A stretch of 64,000 bases of DNA. Origin: Hirschia maritima DSM 19733. GTDB taxonomy: Bacteria > Pseudomonadota > Alphaproteobacteria > Caulobacterales > Hyphomonadaceae. The stretch lies in assembly GCF_000378345.1 (NCBI RefSeq), contig NZ_KB899544.1, forward strand, positions 1-64,000. The letters are read 5' to 3'. Both the position numbers and the translations under genes were made by a program. The notes under the pieces were generated by a model. It was not told the DNA's origin, did no database searches, and was given only the letters and a program-made list of their open reading frames with translations. Positions 17,912 to 25,937 of the stretch are shown piece by piece. Within the stretch, counting starts at the first letter, position 1, and each line of letters opens with the position of its first letter.

Positions 17912-17922
17912 TGGCTGGGGTC

Positions 17923-19287
17923 CTAGTTAGTATTAGCAACAACCGATGTAGTTGAAGTTGCTTCGCTTTGTTTTGAAAGAAGAGAGCAGTATTTTCGATA
18001 GGATATTGGCATAAAAATCAGTGGAATTATGCCATAAATCAACGGGATAGAAGCAAGTGCATATCGGATATTTTCTTCTCCGAATACTCTTGTTGACAAT
18101 ATCCCTGCGCTCATCGGCCCTAAGAATAAGCCGGTTAAACTGGTGACGATGTAATAGAATGCTATTAGCTGACCTTTTATATGTGAAGGTGCAAGCACTA
18201 GCACTGATGCGGGGCCCATTGCAGACATTACAGCCATGGATGCCGTGTTCAAGAAAATCATTGAGAATGCCAATTCACCATTCGGCATGAACATCATCAA
18301 TACTGCCGTAATTGCTACACCTAAGAAGCTGACCATCAAAATCTTTATAGTGGAGTCTTGATGTCCTGATTGGGTTAGTTTGTCGGTAATGATGCCAGAT
18401 AGGATGACTGCTGCTGGACCAGATATTAGGAGGATAACAGCGTTGGTGAATGCATATTTTTCCGTAGACCAGCCCCAACTGCGTTCAAATACCGGTGCTA
18501 AAAAACCTTGGCTGTAAGCGATTATGGACATAACGCATGATAAAGATATGAAGCCAATATAGGTGCCAAAATTTTGCTTTAGGTATAAAAAAGCTTCGGC
18601 AAACGACCCACCGGTTTCTTGCTCCATTCCAGTTTCAGCTATCCTTTTGGGTTCTTTCCAAAAGAAGAAAATAATAGCGAGCAGAATGCCGGGAGGAGCT
18701 GAGGCAAAGAATGCAAGCTGCCAAGGTGAAATATCTGTGAAACCTAAAAATTGAATTGTATCTTGAGAATTTGCCCACTTGAGTATTAGCCCCCCAATAA
18801 GAGAGGCTAAACCAGCCCCTAGTGACAATGCGGCTACATATACACTTATGGGCTTTCCTCTGCGCTCTGGAGGGAAACTATCCGAAATCATTGACATAGC
18901 AGAAGGGTTCAAAGTGGCTTCACCTACACCCACAGCCATTCTTGCTATAAATAATTGTCCGAAGTTTTTTGCTAATCCACAGGCCACTGTGGCTAAAGTC
19001 CAGAAACTAACGCCGGCGGAGATAATCCAAGACCTTCTCCCTCGATCAACTAGCCAACCGACAGGGAGGCCCATAGTCGCATAGAAAATGGCGAATGCGG
19101 GGCCCAGTACTAAACCTATTTGTTCATCAGATAGCTTGAGGTCTGCTTTGATGGGTTCGATTAGAAGGCCGAGAATATATCTATCGTAGAAGCTGAAAAT
19201 GTATGAGATAGTCAATAAAATGACCAATGCCCAAGCTGTTGAACCGCTTGGATATTCGGACTTTGAGCTTTGGTTTTTATTTGTCAT
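17923..19287 (-). CDS. MFS transporter, spinster-like
   Basis: 454 residues with twelve predicted membrane helices. The cytoplasmic loop 2-3 motif is present as GLPVGWLVDRGRRSW, and MAVGVGEATLNPSAMSMISDSFPPERRGKP is the TM4-TM5 signature of the spinster-like bacterial MFS group, often linked to aromatic, steroid or organic acid uptake in sphingomonads and Hyphomonadaceae. It would move the locus substrate or an intermediate across the inner membrane. The strong 20-base regulatory motif lies 20 bp before the start codon, so an internal promoter likely drives the MFS-DUF1330-VOC-SUMF1 part of the operon. Confidence 0.9.
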   Translation of the reverse strand: MTNKNQSSKSEYPSGSTAWALVILLTISYIFSFYDRYILGLLIEPIKADLKLSDEQIGLVLGPAFAIFYATMGLPVGWLVDRGRRSWIISAGVSFWTLATVACGLAKNFGQLFIARMAVGVGEATLNPSAMSMISDSFPPERRGKPISVYVAALSLGAGLASLIGGLILKWANSQDTIQFLGFTDISPWQLAFFASAPPGILLAIIFFFWKEPKRIAETGMEQETGGSFAEAFLYLKQNFGTYIGFISLSCVMSIIAYSQGFLAPVFERSWGWSTEKYAFTNAVILLISGPAAVILSGIITDKLTQSGHQDSTIKILMVSFLGVAITAVLMMFMPNGELAFSMIFLNTASMAVMSAMGPASVLVLAPSHIKGQLIAFYYIVTSLTGLFLGPMSAGILSTRVFGEENIRYALASIPLIYGIIPLIFMPISYRKYCSLLSKQSEATSTTSVVANTN

Positions 19288-19306
19288 TCAGATGCACCGA
19301 TATAAT

Positions 19307-19331
19307 TATATGTGTACAAAAAATACATATA
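19307..19331. promoter_or_regulatory. Shared regulatory motif, site A (MFS promoter)
   Basis: TATATGTGTACAAAAAATAC followed by ATATA. It matches site B at 29348 in 19 of the first 20 bases. The outer arms TGTGTA and TACATA form an imperfect inverted repeat around an A-tract. The site lies 20 bp upstream of the MFS start. A binding site for the IclR-type regulator at 25936 is the favoured reading. Confidence 0.6.
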
Positions 19332-19343
19332 TAATTATATTTG

Positions 19344-20159
19344 TCAAATGGGTGTTGATGACTTCTTGAAAAATGTGTCTATTTCGATTGATAATTCTGC
19401 CGCACCTAAATCCAATACTTTGTTAGTGATGTGCTCTTTTTCAATCAGCGTAGATTGGGGAATGAGTTTAGCGGCTTCTAAAGTGCCATCTTTCAGAAAA
19501 GAATCTGTTGCAATCACCAAAGAGGGAGCAATTAGAGCTTTGGACGCAGTTTTCCAATCGTAGGAAAAGGCAGCGTGAAATGCTGAATTCATATCACGTC
19601 CTGATAGAAGCCTTTCGGTGAATAGCTCAAACCCTCGTTCTTTAGGAAACTCATTGGTAGTAGAGTTTTGACCGAGATCAAAACTCCATGCTTTTTCAAA
19701 TTGTGTAATAGAAGTCGGAATTTCGTATGGATGGGGGAGGCTTTGCAGTTCTTTTTGTCGAGTTGCAGCGTCAAATGCGGGAATATCAATTAGACAAATG
19801 TTTGAAACATCATCGTACTGCAGAATACTGTATTCCATGGCGACGAGACAGCCTGTGTGAAAGCCGATCAAACTGACTTTTACATTTGGACTTAAGTGAT
19901 TTTTTACAGCAGAAACAGCTTCCACGAAATCGAGGATTCTTGGGGTTTTTCCCAGTGAAGTAGAGCCTCCATAGCCCGGATAATCAAGTGCGATTACACA
20001 CCAGTTTACACTCAGGTGTTTCGCAATACTTGAAAATGCCAATCCGCTATAGGGTGTGGGGTGCAAGCAATAAATGTAGTTGGATGAGTTTCTATGCTGT
20101 TGCCCCCACATCCGCCAGTGAATTTGTTTGTCTGCTAGGTCTGTGTATCCTTTGCGCAT
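19344..20159 (-). CDS. Alpha/beta hydrolase with His at the nucleophile position, copy 1
   Basis: 271 residues, no signal peptide. The fold is indicated by the oxyanion region CLHPTPYSG, ALDYPGYGGS after strand 4, and VKVSLIGFHTGCLVAMEY around the nucleophile elbow. The elbow reads G-F-H-T-G: His101 stands where Ser, Cys or Asp normally is. The upstream neighbour has the same replacement (GIHAG). An acid-loop Asp (IATDSFLKDG) is present, and a late His (EKEHITNK) may be the triad base. Catalysis may be cofactor-independent or altered. It is cytosolic and belongs to the minus-strand operon. Confidence 0.85.
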   Translation of the reverse strand: MRKGYTDLADKQIHWRMWGQQHRNSSNYIYCLHPTPYSGLAFSSIAKHLSVNWCVIALDYPGYGGSTSLGKTPRILDFVEAVSAVKNHLSPNVKVSLIGFHTGCLVAMEYSILQYDDVSNICLIDIPAFDAATRQKELQSLPHPYEIPTSITQFEKAWSFDLGQNSTTNEFPKERGFELFTERLLSGRDMNSAFHAAFSYDWKTASKALIAPSLVIATDSFLKDGTLEAAKLIPQSTLIEKEHITNKVLDLGAAELSIEIDTFFKKSSTPI

Positions 20160-20184
20160 CTATTGTTCCCTAATTTGGATTTAC

Positions 20185-21039
20185 TCAATGCTTTTCCAGA
20201 GAGGGGGTTTTTAGAGAGTATTTTTCTAAAGGTGAGTCTAAGAAATCATGGACTTTCTCAACAACATCTTTTGCATGAATTTCCAAAAAACCTTGCCCCC
20301 AATCTGGCCTGCTAATTAGTATACCATTCGAAAGGTAATCTGTAATTCTTGGGGTGATTTCGTAGAGATCATCAGCTGGGTTCAACACTGCAATTGGATG
20401 AGGAAGACTGCGAATAACATCGGGGAATTCGCTATTATATTGGAAGACCGAGAAATGACCCCATTCATATTTTTCACCACCTCTAAGCATTTCAGCTAAC
20501 GCAGTCGCCAGCATTTCAAAGCTCATTTCTCCGCGATTTTTCAAAAGAATGTTCCATAAATATTGGAAACGGCTACCAGCTTCATCAAGCTCAATTGGTG
20601 AAAAAGTAGATTGAAGTTGTGAAAGCTCTTCATCAGTGAAAATCGCTGTGGAAGACAATGCAATTCGATTGACTTGCTCAGGGCGTTGATGAGCAATCTC
20701 CGTCGCAAGTTTTGCTCCTGCGTGAATTCCAAAAATGTCAATTGGTTGATTGGTTGGCAGACAGGAAAGAGCGTCAAGGCCTTTCCAAATAGCCGTTGCA
20801 TAATCCTGAGCTCGAATTTGTTGCTCAGGAGCTGCAGATTCACCGTAACCTGGAAAATCTGCGGCAATTGTTAGGCGGCTATTGCCCGATATTTCGAGAA
20901 ATTTTTCAAAATTTCGACCCGATTGAGGGAACATGTGACAACATACTAGCGGTGGATGATCAGTGGGTAGATCACCAGCGACTCTCATATGAATTTGTCC
21001 ATAAGGGCCATCTACGAAGAGTCTAGTTATTTTGGCCAT
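20185..21039 (-). CDS. Alpha/beta hydrolase with His at the nucleophile position, copy 2
   Basis: 284 residues, cytosolic. Strand 3-4 region: HPPLVCCHMFPQSGRNFEKFLE (oxyanion hole HMFP) and AADFPGYGESAAP. The elbow is DIFGIHAGAKLATEIA, so His106 takes the nucleophile place as in the neighbouring copy. NPADDLYEITPR provides a possible acid residue and LEIHAKDVVEKVHDFL a possible base. It resembles hydrolases from sphingomonad-type catabolic clusters that carry GYHTG-like elbows, but I know of no proven reaction for these. It sits 25 bp in front of copy 1 and 101 bp behind the cytochrome gene. Confidence 0.85.
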   Translation of the reverse strand: MAKITRLFVDGPYGQIHMRVAGDLPTDHPPLVCCHMFPQSGRNFEKFLEISGNSRLTIAADFPGYGESAAPEQQIRAQDYATAIWKGLDALSCLPTNQPIDIFGIHAGAKLATEIAHQRPEQVNRIALSSTAIFTDEELSQLQSTFSPIELDEAGSRFQYLWNILLKNRGEMSFEMLATALAEMLRGGEKYEWGHFSVFQYNSEFPDVIRSLPHPIAVLNPADDLYEITPRITDYLSNGILISRPDWGQGFLEIHAKDVVEKVHDFLDSPLEKYSLKTPSLEKH

Positions 21040-21140
21040 GTTGAAGGTCCTGTTTTGGGCAAAATTCTATTGTTTCGAGAACAAAGTTTCTCGAATGCAG
21101 GGGAGGCAGTCGCCCTCGTCTAAGTGAACAAGGGAGTGTT

Positions 21141-21638
21141 TTAATTTGTTTCCGATTTTAGATAGGCGATGAGAGCTTGTCTGTCGGATTCTTTGCGGAG
21201 GCCGGCATATGCCATAACATTACCTGGAACATATTTATTTGGGCTTTCGATCCACTTATCTAGTGTTTCTTCGTTCCACACGATTTTGGATTCAGTTAGC
21301 TTTTTTGAAAAATTAAAACCATCAATCACACCTGCTGTGCGTCCAAATAGGTTGTAAAGGTGGGGGCCAGTCATGTGGACTTGGTTTTCATCAAGTGTGT
21401 GGCAAGAACGGCATTGGAAGAAAACGACTTTGCCTCGCTTAAGCATCGCCTCTTCTGACATTGGGTCCTCCGAAGACACTTGAGTAGATTTAGGAGGGGA
21501 GGCCACTTCTGGAGCGTTGGGTGCTACATTTGATGTTGCTGCGTCTACTTTTTGCGGTGGCGCAACGTCTTTTTCGCCACAAGCTGATGAAAATACGAGG
21601 GCAGACATTCCCAACACTAGTTTAATTGCTGTGTTCAT
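21141..21638 (-). CDS. Class I c-type cytochrome lipoprotein
   Basis: 165 residues. A lipoprotein signal ends in LVFSSAC (Cys20). A Pro/Ala/Ser-rich linker of about 45 residues precedes a mitochondrial-type cytochrome c domain. The heme site is CRSCH (residues 76-80), TGPHLYNLFGRTAG follows, and VMAYAG carries the sixth ligand Met142. The linker would let the heme domain reach from the membrane to soluble periplasmic partners. It lies 9 bp behind the DUF1838 gene in the operon opposite a Tat-exported FAD oxidase, so it is the obvious electron acceptor for that enzyme. Confidence 0.92.
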   Translation of the reverse strand: MNTAIKLVLGMSALVFSSACGEKDVAPPQKVDAATSNVAPNAPEVASPPKSTQVSSEDPMSEEAMLKRGKVVFFQCRSCHTLDENQVHMTGPHLYNLFGRTAGVIDGFNFSKKLTESKIVWNEETLDKWIESPNKYVPGNVMAYAGLRKESDRQALIAYLKSETN

Positions 21639-21647
21639 TATTATACT

Positions 21648-22493
21648 CTATGGTTTGATGTAAGTTTCCGGGGCTTCCAGTGAGCCAGCGTAAAACATGT
21701 TGATAGCTTCAATAAATTCTGGGCGTAGTGATTCATACTGGGCGTGTTTCATGCCAGATGATTGCCAGAGTGTACGTCCTTCACTGCTGCCCATATCCAT
21801 CCACCGGAGCCACGGTGAATGGCCGGTCCAATTTTGAGTTGTTGGAACAGAGGTGAGGCTAGGATTGTTGAGATCATTTGCCGAAAAATTGAAATGCTCC
21901 CATTCTCCGCCCGCAGTTCCAGAGCTGTATTTGACGAGTAACTCGAGTAACATTGTCATTTGATCCCCTTCCTTGACCCAAGGCAGAAGAAGAGGGCGGT
22001 CAATGAGGTAGGCTTCACCTGTATAATCAGGCATTTGTTGCCCCTTATTAGGGGTCATATCCCATTGAGTAGGGGGAATTAGAATTGGTGAAACCTTGTT
22101 TGTTTTCCCTGTGATGGGGTTTCTAAATTCCTTGAGAACTTCACCCGTTTCAATATCTCTGAATATCGCCCAATCTCGAGAATGCATGGTGTAACCAGAG
22201 CTGATTTTTTCAAAACGAATTCGACGAACACCCTCAACAGCAAGGATCGGGAGGGGCATTTCACCTTTTCGTAAAGCGTGAATGCGTCCCTGGGCGCTAT
22301 GCCAAACTGCGGACCCGTTTAGATCTCCTGTCACTTTTACCAGAGCGGTCAAATTGTCGTCTGGGTCACTCAGATCAAAGAGCTCGTTATGGTTTGTTTG
22401 CTTGGTATGAGGTTTTAATCCAACTGACGAGCAGGATGTAGCTGCTAAGCCTGAGCTTGCGCCAATCAAAATTTGTCGTCTTGAGCAACTCAT
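21648..22493 (-). CDS. DUF1838 family exported protein
   Basis: 281 residues. The N-terminus (CSRRQILIGASSGLAATSC) has a Tat-like RR and a lipobox Cys. The DUF1838 pattern follows: DPDDNLTALVKVTGDLNG, VEGVRRIRF, SGYTMHSRDWAIFRDIETGEVL, NPITG, PDYTGEAYLIDRPLLLPW and NWTGHSPWLRWMDMG. The domain is probably a beta-barrel with lipocalin-like character, and its function is unknown. It recurs in marine alphaproteobacterial and sphingomonad catabolic loci. It is the first gene of the minus-strand operon, divergent from the FAD oxidase at 22641. Confidence 0.85.
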   Translation of the reverse strand: MSCSRRQILIGASSGLAATSCSSVGLKPHTKQTNHNELFDLSDPDDNLTALVKVTGDLNGSAVWHSAQGRIHALRKGEMPLPILAVEGVRRIRFEKISSGYTMHSRDWAIFRDIETGEVLKEFRNPITGKTNKVSPILIPPTQWDMTPNKGQQMPDYTGEAYLIDRPLLLPWVKEGDQMTMLLELLVKYSSGTAGGEWEHFNFSANDLNNPSLTSVPTTQNWTGHSPWLRWMDMGSSEGRTLWQSSGMKHAQYESLRPEFIEAINMFYAGSLEAPETYIKP

Positions 22494-22577
22494 TTCGTAT
22501 CCTGTGTTTGTTTACATTTGAAACTCTGTCGAACATCTATCCCTATTATGATATATCATTTTGTGTCTGGTCAAGTT

Positions 22578-22613
22578 ATAAATACTTATATATAAAAAAA
22601 TTATACGTATATA
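22578..22613. promoter_or_regulatory. AT-rich inverted-repeat region of the divergent oxidase/DUF1838 promoter
   Basis: Between the two divergent starts lies a stretch with TATATATA, a seven-base A-tract and TACGTATATA. Like site A and site B it has T-R-T-R-rich arms flanking an A-tract, but the match is loose. It could hold promoters and an operator for both operons. Confidence 0.35.
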
Positions 22614-22640
22614 TTTATTGTGGTGGATGTGGAGGAAACA

Positions 22641-24110
22641 GTGAAAAATCGGAAATCAACTTCAGGGTTTGATGTATCGCGGCGTAAACTGATCGCATTG
22701 GGAACAGCCGCTGTTGCCGGGGCTCATTTTCCAGCAATTGCACAAGATACAAAAGTATATGACGCCATAGTAATTGGCGCAGGACTTTCTGGATTACATG
22801 CCGCGTCTTTGCTCGAAGAGGCGGGCATGAGTGTATTGACTCTTGAGGGGCGTGAGCGAGTTGGCGGGCGAGTCTATACCTTAATGGGGATTCCGGGGAA
22901 ACCTGAAGCAGCTGGAGAGATAATAGGTCAAAATTACGCGCGAATGATTTTTGCCGCGAAGCAACTTGGGTTGAATTTAATAAATCCTGATAGAATTGGT
23001 GCAAGCTCGGAAAAATACTTCCGTATTCGTGGGGAAAATATTCTTAAGGACGATTGGGAGGGGCACGCGCTAAATCCATTAAAAGGTGAAGACCGCAAAT
23101 TGCTACCAGATCGCTACCTTTACGATTTATCCAATCGTAACAATCCTCTAAAAGATGCACCTCTTGATGCATGGCTTACCAACGAGTTTCAGAAATTCGA
23201 CATCCCTCAGTCACGCTATTTGAGGGAAGTCCTTGGATATGATGATGAAACTATTCGTTTGATGGAAGTCACTCTACATGCTGATAGAATGGATAATACT
23301 TCTGCACTCCATGAGCTTCGTCGTTATGCCGTTGGAGACTTCAACAATAAAATGGCAAAGTTGAAACCGGATCAGCCTGCATGGATGCAGATTGAGGGAG
23401 GTAACTCGCTTATGCCGGAGGCAATGGCGAACAATCTTACAAATGGGGTGTTGCTGAATAAGACTGTTCATACGGTGGAAGATAATGGAAAGCAGGTCAC
23501 AATCCATTGCCTGGATGGGACCCAATATAAAGCCCGCCATGTTGTGTGTTCAGTTCCATACCCTGTCATGCGGTCGATGGTTTTTGATCCCGGATTACCG
23601 CCTAGAATGGATCGGGCAGTCGCTGAAATTGACTATGGTGTGTCCATTCAAGTTCACTTCAATATTAAGAAAAAATTCTGGGAAGATGATGGGCTCCCTC
23701 CAAATATTTGGAGTGACGATGAGTTTGAAAGGTTTGCTGTTCTCAATCGTGGGCCAAATGGCACCCCATCTTCTGCGATAGCTTTCGTGAACGGCGAGAA
23801 AGCATTTAAATATGACTACATGACTGACAAAGAAGCTGGTGAATACACTTTGAAAATGCTCGCTCAGTCTCGCCCGTCGCTTAAGGATGCGTTGGAGCCA
23901 ATTTTGGTCCAATCTTGTCACCGAAATGTTCATGGAGCAGGTGATTGGGTGTTCTGGCGTCCGGGGCAAGTTACAGAATTTGGACGCCATATGAGAGACC
24001 CTCACGGAAATATCCATTTCTGTGGCGAGCACACTGCGATTATGGAGCGCGGAATGGAAGGTGCGTTTGAAAGCGGAGAGCGTGCCGCAATAGATATTTT
24101 GAGCCTCTAA
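22641..24110 (+). CDS. Tat-exported FAD-dependent amine oxidase-like enzyme, copy 2
   Basis: 489 residues from a GTG at 22641, chosen because GGAGG lies five bases upstream. A Tat signal (SRRKLIALGTAAVAGAHFPAIAQ) has no lipobox, so the mature enzyme is soluble in the periplasm. The FAD motif is YDAIVIGAGLSGLHAA, then EGRERVGGRVYT, and at the C-terminus GNIHFCGEHTAIMERGMEGAFESGERAA. It is paralogous to copy 1, roughly 40 percent by eye. NicA2-type enzymes of this superfamily pass electrons to a cytochrome c rather than oxygen; the cytochrome gene on the other side of the promoter makes that plausible here. Confidence 0.88.
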   Translation: MKNRKSTSGFDVSRRKLIALGTAAVAGAHFPAIAQDTKVYDAIVIGAGLSGLHAASLLEEAGMSVLTLEGRERVGGRVYTLMGIPGKPEAAGEIIGQNYARMIFAAKQLGLNLINPDRIGASSEKYFRIRGENILKDDWEGHALNPLKGEDRKLLPDRYLYDLSNRNNPLKDAPLDAWLTNEFQKFDIPQSRYLREVLGYDDETIRLMEVTLHADRMDNTSALHELRRYAVGDFNNKMAKLKPDQPAWMQIEGGNSLMPEAMANNLTNGVLLNKTVHTVEDNGKQVTIHCLDGTQYKARHVVCSVPYPVMRSMVFDPGLPPRMDRAVAEIDYGVSIQVHFNIKKKFWEDDGLPPNIWSDDEFERFAVLNRGPNGTPSSAIAFVNGEKAFKYDYMTDKEAGEYTLKMLAQSRPSLKDALEPILVQSCHRNVHGAGDWVFWRPGQVTEFGRHMRDPHGNIHFCGEHTAIMERGMEGAFESGERAAIDILSL

Positions 24111-24126
24111 AGCATTGGAAGTAAAG

Positions 24127-25155
24127 ATGAAAACGTTAAAACAAAAACTGAGCACAGTTGCTTGTTCTATGCTGATTTCTGGAGTGGTTTTAAGTTCAAA
24201 TGCTCAAGCTGATAATGCTACAAATCCAAATGCTAGAGATATCAAAATTCTAACCAATTGGTTTGCAGGCGAATTTGATAATGAGGAGCAATTATGGTTC
24301 GAACGTGACCCTCGATCTAATACGCCTAAAGAGGATATTCACACACGCGTCCACACGCGCCATGTGCCTGTGGAAATTCCTGAACTCGGTGAGCACGTGT
24401 ACTATGTCCAAGAGTACATAAATAATAATCCGGAAGAGATTATTCGACAAAGGATAGCTGCTTTCCAAACGAACGATGAGAACCAAATCATTATGAAAAA
24501 TGGCTTCATTAAAGAAGCTGATCGTTTCAAAGATAGCGCTGACAGTTTGAGCGGACTGTCTTATGAGGATGTATTTTTCATTGATGGGTGTGATCTTATT
24601 TGGAGCCGTAAAGCTGATCAATTTGAAGCAAAAATGAATGATAAGGCTTGTGCTTTTGGCGAAGGCGATAAGCACCGTTATTCTGTTCACAATCTGGTTC
24701 TGTCAGCTAAAAAATACTGGCGTCAGGATATGACGTTCCTTGTTTCAGATGACAGTTTCCATTCAGGTACAAAGCCTGGAGAGTTCACTCAAATGCGAAG
24801 AGTGGATCGCTTTACTTGTGAGGTGAGTTTCCGGTCCGAAGAGGGCGTGCAAACTGAAGAAGGGTTGTCGCTTCATAGTCAAGGCGGGACGGTTGATTTG
24901 GTTAGAGAGAGTGATGGAAAATCTATCACCCTAATGATGCGTCAAAAAGAGTATCCGTATTATGAAGAGCGCCCTAATTTCATGTTCTTTTCAGTTCGAG
25001 AAACAGGACAACGTAGATCTATTGCCTATGCAGTGACCGATGCGAAAGCGCGGCGAGTTGGAGTTAGCGCAAATGGGGTCAACGCGCATTGTTATTTAAA
25101 TGGATATCAATTCATGGAAACTCGAGACGAATTGCTAGAAACATTGGAGTATTGA
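24127..25155 (+). CDS. CpcT/CpeT-like exported protein with extra C-terminal domain, copy 2
   Basis: About 342 residues from the ATG at 24127 (GGAAG upstream). A Sec signal ends near SNAQA. Residues ~25-225 carry the CpcT/CpeT pattern: LTNWFAGEFDNEEQLWFE, HVPVEIPELGEHVYYVQEYINNNP, IRQRIAAFQ, FIDGCDLIWSRK, KACAFGEG, and the RQDMTF...GTKPGEFTQMRRV end. A further ~115 residues form a beta-rich domain (SLHSQGGTVDLV, FFSVRETGQRRSIAYAVTD, CYLNGYQF) that I do not recognise. It follows the FAD oxidase by 16 bp and precedes a VOC lipoprotein by 3 bp. Like copy 1 it is paired with an oxidase. Confidence 0.8.
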   Translation: MKTLKQKLSTVACSMLISGVVLSSNAQADNATNPNARDIKILTNWFAGEFDNEEQLWFERDPRSNTPKEDIHTRVHTRHVPVEIPELGEHVYYVQEYINNNPEEIIRQRIAAFQTNDENQIIMKNGFIKEADRFKDSADSLSGLSYEDVFFIDGCDLIWSRKADQFEAKMNDKACAFGEGDKHRYSVHNLVLSAKKYWRQDMTFLVSDDSFHSGTKPGEFTQMRRVDRFTCEVSFRSEEGVQTEEGLSLHSQGGTVDLVRESDGKSITLMMRQKEYPYYEERPNFMFFSVRETGQRRSIAYAVTDAKARRVGVSANGVNAHCYLNGYQFMETRDELLETLEY

Positions 25156-25158
25156 TAG

Positions 25159-25731
25159 ATGAAAAAGAAAAAATGGTTTTTGCTTTTCGCTTTGAGTGTC
25201 TCGTTAGTAGCTTGTAAAACAACGGGTGCTTCTTCAGTTAATTCTGTCGATACTTTATCTGCTTATTCTTATCAGTCTGGGTCTGCAATGGTGACGCAAG
25301 ACATTGAAGCCAGCATTGATTTTTTTAAGCGTTATGTAGGCTACAAACTTGCTGGTCGCCGAATGCTAGATGGTACCAAAGATGGAAAAGCATACGGATA
25401 TACTGGAGAAGGGGAACTTGATTATGCGATCATGGTTCCACAAAATTGGTCTCGTGAAAATCCCAATCATCCTGGAGTAAGTTTTGTCCAAATCAGCAAT
25501 AGTCCGGCTTCATTAAACAAAGAAAATCCCAAACGTGGGGCAAATGAAGGTGAAGTTGTTTTGTCTTTCAGTGTTCCCAATATTGATGAGATATATTCCA
25601 AGGTGAAGTTGGATAATGTTCCAATCGTGAGCGATTTGGAAGTTTCAGCTACTGGAAAGTCAAAGACATTAACATTGCTCAGCCCTAGTGGGACGCGTGT
25701 ATACTTGTATGGTTACATATCGAAAAAATAA
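25159..25731 (+). CDS. VOC-fold lipoprotein
   Basis: 190 residues. A lipoprotein signal ends in SLVACK (Cys20). The mature part is a single glyoxalase/VOC module: SAMVTQDIEASIDFFKRYVGYKLAGRR at the first helix, VVLSFSVPNIDEIYSKVKLDNVPIV in the second beta-alpha unit, and TLTLLSPSGTRVYLYGY at the end. The usual metal ligands are not clear, since the terminal Glu is replaced (VYLYG), so it may bind ligand rather than catalyse. It is the last gene of the plus-strand operon and is followed at 170 bp by a terminator. Confidence 0.82.
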   Translation: MKKKKWFLLFALSVSLVACKTTGASSVNSVDTLSAYSYQSGSAMVTQDIEASIDFFKRYVGYKLAGRRMLDGTKDGKAYGYTGEGELDYAIMVPQNWSRENPNHPGVSFVQISNSPASLNKENPKRGANEGEVVLSFSVPNIDEIYSKVKLDNVPIVSDLEVSATGKSKTLTLLSPSGTRVYLYGYISKK

Positions 25732-25902
25732 CAATAAAATACTCATATATATATAATACATACTTGTATGGGTATATTTTGTTGACGCGTAGTGGGTGAT
25801 TTTGTATAATTTTGGAAGACACTTCAGAGCCTACAATAATCCCTTGTTTCGTCTGAGTGTTTTATTTAACTTGCTGTTATTCATAAATTAATTCAGCTGA
25901 TT

Positions 25903-25937
25903 AGGCTGCCCCTTGTTTCAAGGGGCGGCCTTTTTTT
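25903..25937. terminator. Strong terminator behind the plus-strand oxidase operon
   Basis: AGGC-T-GCCCCTTG pairs with CAAGGGGC-G-GCCT over a three-base loop and runs into TTTTTTT on the plus strand. The other strand also ends in A/T-rich sequence, so it can serve the convergent IclR gene ending at 25936. Confidence 0.88.
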
